A stretch of 16,892 nucleotides of DNA, from assembly GCA_005883115.1 (NCBI GenBank), contig VAZQ01000007.1, positions 888 through 17,779 on the forward strand. The letters are read 5' to 3'. The stretch comes from Alphaproteobacteria bacterium. Lineage in GTDB: Bacteria > Pseudomonadota > Alphaproteobacteria > Rhizobiales > Xanthobacteraceae. A program made the translations under genes and the position numbers. This document shows positions 14,376 to 16,892 of the stretch, piece after piece. The stretch's first letter is position 1; each line of letters starts with the position of its first letter. The notes under the pieces are model-generated. The model saw nothing but the letters and a program-made list of their open reading frames with translations, made no database searches and was not told where the DNA came from.

Positions 14376-14624
14376 CGAATCCTCCTGAATCGCCCGCATT
14401 GGCAGCACCAGCGTCAAAATCGCCCGTGTCGGCGGCACCTGATTTAATTGAACTTTTTCGTAATGGAATAGTTCCAGGCTAATCGCGCTCCCCCGGCGGA
14501 CATCGAGTTCCGGCATGGAGCGTTCCCATATTGCTCTCGATACCCCATATTTAGCAGCAGCAAGCCAGCTCACCCGGCCCGGATAACGAGAGGTCAGAAA
14601 CCTGATCAAAAAGAACGCGTGATC
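14376..14624. promoter_or_regulatory. Divergent promoter region between DUF1236-like and Gre-type genes
   Basis: A 249-bp gap with an AT-rich patch at about 14440-14475 (TGATTTAATTGAAC...TAATGGAATAG) against a GC-rich background, the likeliest place for one or both promoters. A near-palindrome GGAATAGTTCC lies at 14465-14475. An 8-bp direct repeat CCCATATT occurs at 14525-14532 and 14544-14551, nearer the Gre-type gene. No clean -35/-10 pair stands out. Confidence 0.3.
14388..14447. repeat. Degenerate 30-bp tandem duplication in the DUF1236-like 5' leader
   Basis: Two copies with a 30-bp period (14388-14417 and 14418-14447) start AATCGCCCG and share about 18 of the first 22 bases, ending GGCRGCACC; the last 8 bases are diverged (4 of 8 match). 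The first copy abuts the ribosome site of the minus-strand gene at 14375. Probably an old small duplication; regulatory meaning unknown. Confidence 0.45.
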
Positions 14625-15086
14625 ATGAGTAGAGCATTCGTCAAAGACTTGGAGGACGCGGTCGAGGAGTTGCCAGATCGGCCCATTTCTCCGCATCCCA
14701 ATCTCGTGACTGCCGAGGGGCTTGCGCGCATCGAGGCCGAGGTTGCGCGCCTGCAGCAAGAGCACGCCGCCGCGCACGCAGCGAACGACCGCGCCGCGCT
14801 GGCGCGCGCGGCGCGCGACCTGCGCTACTGGACCGCCCGGCGAGCGAGCGCGCAGCTCGTCCCTGAACCCAGCGATCGCAGCAAAGTGCATTTCGGCGCG
14901 ACAGTGAGCATTGTGCGCGACGGCGGCCGCCGTCAGACCTTCCGCATCGTCGGCGAGGACGAGGCCGATCCTGCGCACGGGACACTCTCGCACGTCTCGC
15001 CGCTGGCGCGCGCGTTGTTCGGAAAAGAAGTCGGCGACACGGTAGAGGTCGCGAACTCGCAGGCCGAGATCGTCGAGATCGCTTGA
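14625..15086 (+). CDS. GreA/GreB-family RNA polymerase-binding protein, atypical
   Basis: A 153-aa protein with an N-terminal extension (MSRAFVKDLED...LPDRPISPHPN), a helical coiled-coil section (about 29-78, rich in Ala, Arg and Glu) and a C-terminal FKBP-like Gre domain: KVHFGATVSIV (87-97), FRIVGEDEADP (106-116), SPLARALFGKEVGD (125-138). Gre factors enter the RNA polymerase secondary channel and trigger transcript cleavage through acidic tip residues (Asp41/Glu44 of E. coli GreA in a GDLxENAE motif). That motif is not present; the corresponding hairpin region reads AANDRAALARAARD with only Asp55. It may modulate polymerase without cleavage. ATG 14625 is chosen because MSRAFVK is a typical start; a GTG at 14619 is possible. 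No strong ribosome site. Confidence 0.8.
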   Translation: MSRAFVKDLEDAVEELPDRPISPHPNLVTAEGLARIEAEVARLQQEHAAAHAANDRAALARAARDLRYWTARRASAQLVPEPSDRSKVHFGATVSIVRDGGRRQTFRIVGEDEADPAHGTLSHVSPLARALFGKEVGDTVEVANSQAEIVEIA

Positions 15087-15102
15087 GGCGGAACGCGCGC
15101 GC

Positions 15103-15615
15103 TCAAGGTTTGCCGGACCACGCCTTAAAATCCGCCTCCGACACATTCGGCAATTTCTTGAGGAAGGCGACGATTGTCCAGATTTCCTGGTCCGGCACCT
15201 CGACCAGACCGAAACTCGGCATGCCGGTCATGTGAATGCCGTTCCTGACGACCCAGAACAGATCTTGCGGCCTGCGATCGTTGACGAGGTCCTTGAGATC
15301 GGGCGGATCGGGACGCAGGCCTTCGGAGAATTTGGCCCAATTGACGCCGGGCGCGCCGTGGCAATTGACGCAGCCGCGCTCGGAAAACGCACGCGCGCCG
15401 GCCTGCACCATCGAAGGATCCTCGAGCGATCCTGAAGGCATCTCCGTCGCATGGCGCCTGATCGAAGCCAAGCGGATCTGGGCGAGCGCCCATTTGACCG
15501 AGGGCGGATCGTCGACTGTCGCAGCAACGCTGTAGAAACCGCCGAAGAAAAACACCGCGCCGGCGATCGCCGCGAGTATGGCGAGAACTCCGATCAATGC
15601 CAGGAGGGTTTTCAT
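15103..15615 (-). CDS. Membrane-anchored class I cytochrome c
   Basis: A 170-aa protein with one N-terminal hydrophobic segment (about 2-28, MKTLLALIGVLAILAAIAG...) acting as uncleaved anchor or signal, then a periplasmic cytochrome c domain. Heme attachment is C82VNC85H86, with the sixth ligand probably Met132 in HMTGMPSFG. The domain runs to EIWTIVAFLKKLP, the usual C-terminal helix. It could shuttle electrons to an oxidase or from a periplasmic dehydrogenase; no partner gene is adjacent. Start 15615 has GGAG 8 nt upstream; a GTG at 15627 would overlap that site. Its stop is 16 bp from the convergent Gre-type stop. Confidence 0.88.
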   Translation of the reverse strand: MKTLLALIGVLAILAAIAGAVFFFGGFYSVAATVDDPPSVKWALAQIRLASIRRHATEMPSGSLEDPSMVQAGARAFSERGCVNCHGAPGVNWAKFSEGLRPDPPDLKDLVNDRRPQDLFWVVRNGIHMTGMPSFGLVEVPDQEIWTIVAFLKKLPNVSEADFKAWSGKP

Positions 15616-15856
15616 GCGCAACTCCACGAGCCCCGTTGTGGCAATCCTAGCGCGGCCAGCGCAAAAAGAAACGGCCGCGCCGGCAATGCGCGATGCCGGA
15701 CATTGCGTCTGCTCGGTTGAACGTTGCTGTGCCTAACGGCCTGACAGCGGTTCCCACTCGCTTTCGGTGACACGCGGCGGCCTTTGTGAGCATCGCCGCG
15801 ATCCGCTAAGCTCCCGCGTTCAAGCGCAAACGGTATGAGCGGCAAGGGAGGTCACA
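15616..15856. promoter_or_regulatory. Divergent intergenic region between cytochrome c and DUF1330 genes
   Basis: A 241-bp gap that must contain the promoters of both genes. It holds two mutually exclusive inverted repeats: CCGGCA/TGCCGG (15680-15699, 8-nt centre with GCGC) and GCAATG/CATTGC (15683-15706). No convincing -35/-10 pair was found by eye. Confidence 0.3.
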
Positions 15857-16150
15857 ATGGCAAAAGCGTATTGGATCGCGTTCTATCGATCAATTTCCAA
15901 TCCGGATGCGTTGGCGGCCTACGCCAAGCTCGCGGGACCTGCAATCGCCGCCGCCGGCGGGCGTTTTCTGGCGCGCGGCAACGCCGCAAAAGCCTATGAG
16001 TCGGGAGTTGCCCAGCGTGTGGTCGTAATCGAGTTCGACAGCATCGATAAAGCCGTGGCCGCGCATGATAGCGAGGGCTATCAGGCGGCGCTGAAAGTGT
16101 TCGGCAAAGCAGCCGATCGCGACCTGCGCATCGTCGAGGGTCTGGCTTAG
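15857..16150 (+). CDS. DUF1330 domain protein
   Basis: A 97-aa protein that matches the DUF1330 pattern: N-terminal AYWIAFYRSISNPDALAAYA, central AAGGRFLARGN, VVIEFDSIDKAVAAHDSEGYQAAL and a C-terminal RDLRIVEG. This is a dimeric ferredoxin-like alpha/beta barrel family of unknown biochemical role, abundant in soil alphaproteobacteria. The start has an AGGGAGGT ribosome site 6 nt upstream. It is full length and predicted cytoplasmic. The redoxin gene follows after 80 bp, so co-transcription is possible. Confidence 0.88.
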   Translation: MAKAYWIAFYRSISNPDALAAYAKLAGPAIAAAGGRFLARGNAAKAYESGVAQRVVVIEFDSIDKAVAAHDSEGYQAALKVFGKAADRDLRIVEGLA

Positions 16151-16185
16151 GCGATATGCGCTGATCCGTCATTGCCCCGCATGTG

Positions 16186-16204
16186 ACCTCAGCGCAGGTG
16201 AGGT
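16186..16204. terminator. Short hairpin between DUF1330 and redoxin genes
   Basis: ACCTCA (16186-16191) and TGAGGT (16199-16204) form a perfect 6-bp stem around GCGCAGG. It sits between the DUF1330 stop (16150) and the redoxin ATG (16231). No T-run follows, so it could be a partial terminator or an mRNA hairpin. Confidence 0.25.
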
Positions 16205-16230
16205 GATCCGGATATTCCTGGAGAGGCGCG

Positions 16231-16782
16231 ATGGCGTTAAGCGCGGCAAGCATCTGCAACTTCGGCTGGAGGGCGGGCGACTTCAAGCTCAAAGGCGTGG
16301 ACGGCAAGATCTATACGCTCGCCGACGTGCGCGGTCGCAAGGGCACCCTCATCGTCTTCATCTGCAATCATTGTCCTTATGTGCGGGCGGTGATCGAGCG
16401 CTTGGTGACGGAAGCGAATGCGCTCAAAGACATCGGTATCGGCACGATCGCGATCATGCCCAACGATACCAAATCTTATCCCGAGGACTCCTTCGACAAC
16501 ATGAAGCGGTTCGCGCAGGAGCACAACTTCGCCTTCCCCTACGTAATCGACGAGACGCAAGAGGTCGCGCGCGCTTACGCCGCGCAATGCACTCCCGATT
16601 TCTTCGGATTCAACAGCAATGACGAGCTGCAATATCGTGGCCGGCTCGACGCCTCGCGTACGCGCCTCGTGCCGGGCGCGCGACGCGAGCTGTTCGAGGC
16701 GATGACGCAAGTGGCAGAGACCGGCCGTGGCCCGCTGGAGCAGACCGCGAGCATGGGATGCTCGATCAAGTGGCGGGATTAG
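16231..16782 (+). CDS. Thioredoxin-fold redoxin (AhpC/TSA-like)
   Basis: A 183-aa thioredoxin-fold protein: AGDFKLKGVDGKIYTLADV (15-33), then the strand and active site IVFICNHCPYV (41-51) with Cys45-Asn-His-Cys48, FAQEHNFAFPYVIDET (peroxiredoxin/TlpA-like), cis-Pro region QCTPDFFGF, and LQYRGRLDAS. A CxxC with this context is common in a cytosolic redoxin group of unknown substrate; it may reduce disulfides or peroxides. A third Cys occurs in QCTPDF and a fourth near the C-terminus (MGCSIKW). GGAGAGG lies 6 nt before the ATG. No signal peptide. The next gene starts 5 bp after its stop. Confidence 0.88.
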   Translation: MALSAASICNFGWRAGDFKLKGVDGKIYTLADVRGRKGTLIVFICNHCPYVRAVIERLVTEANALKDIGIGTIAIMPNDTKSYPEDSFDNMKRFAQEHNFAFPYVIDETQEVARAYAAQCTPDFFGFNSNDELQYRGRLDASRTRLVPGARRELFEAMTQVAETGRGPLEQTASMGCSIKWRD

Positions 16783-16786
16783 AGCG

Positions 16787-16892
16787 ATGATCAGAAACTT
16801 CCACGTGCTCTATGTCGGACAGATCGAGCTCGACAACATCGGCCGGTCCGGCACGCCCGCTAATGAACGACGCTACTCCGCCGAACGGTTGC
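16787..16892 (+). CDS. Probable LLM-class flavin-dependent oxidoreductase, N-terminal fragment cut by window edge
   Basis: The open frame starts at ATG 16787 and runs off the window after 35 codons. The visible N-terminus MIRNFHVLYVGQIELDNIGR with GTPANERRYSAERL resembles a luciferase-like monooxygenase group that uses reduced flavin; the call relies on recalled similarity over a short piece. It begins 5 bp after the redoxin stop, so the two are probably co-transcribed. No strong ribosome site is seen. Confidence 0.5.
   Translation, partial: MIRNFHVLYVGQIELDNIGRSGTPANERRYSAERL

Noticed and set aside
14376..15146. Long N-terminal extension of the DUF1236-like gene across the Gre-type gene
   Set aside because: A perfect AGGAGG followed by a signal peptide sets the start at 14375; the extension is antisense to the Gre-type gene.

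Overview
The window is GC-rich and densely coded, with Shine-Dalgarno-led genes, short overlaps between co-transcribed genes and alternating gene blocks. Protein content points to an alphaproteobacterium of the Hyphomicrobiales (Bradyrhizobium/Xanthobacteraceae-like): a DUF1236-type exported protein, an acetamidase/formamidase, a DUF1330 protein, an OFA-like MFS carrier and a 'SRAFVK'-type Gre protein. This placement is inferred from protein resemblance, not from a marker gene. I see no tRNA, rRNA, CRISPR array, insertion sequence or phage gene.

Region 1 (1-3805, minus strand) is a tight operon for a fumarate reductase/succinate dehydrogenase-type complex in the order iron-sulfur subunit, two membrane anchors, flavoprotein, then a class I fumarate/tartrate hydratase alpha subunit that runs off the left edge. 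The first junctions are ATGA/GTGA overlaps. The flavoprotein has Cys where the FAD-linking His normally sits, the two anchors look like paralogues with matched histidines, and the hydratase carries a frameshift with about eight residues missing. Region 2 (4066-5325, plus) is a divergent alpha/beta hydrolase.

Region 3 (5414-9018, minus) is a three-gene nucleotide-sugar cassette: NAD-dependent epimerase/dehydratase, C-methyltransferase with an N-terminal zinc site, and UDP-sugar 6-dehydrogenase. Together they suggest a modified, possibly C-methylated or uronic, nucleotide sugar, but no glycosyltransferase is present here.

Region 4 (9265-13968) is a divergent pair: an MFS transporter on the minus strand and, on the plus strand, a CocE/NonD-type hydrolase, a RidA-family protein and an acetamidase/formamidase. 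This reads as uptake plus hydrolysis of an ester- or amide-containing compound. Both the hydrolase and the RidA-like protein lack a residue that defines the characterised members of their families.

Region 5 (13981-16892) holds single genes: a small exported DUF1236-like protein (minus), a Gre-type RNA polymerase-binding protein lacking the usual acidic tip motif (plus), a membrane-anchored cytochrome c (minus), a DUF1330 protein, a thioredoxin-fold redoxin, and the start of what looks like a luciferase-like flavin monooxygenase (all plus). No stretch over 300 bases lacks a gene; the five larger intergenic regions (about 225-260 bp) hold divergent promoters and several short inverted repeats described below.
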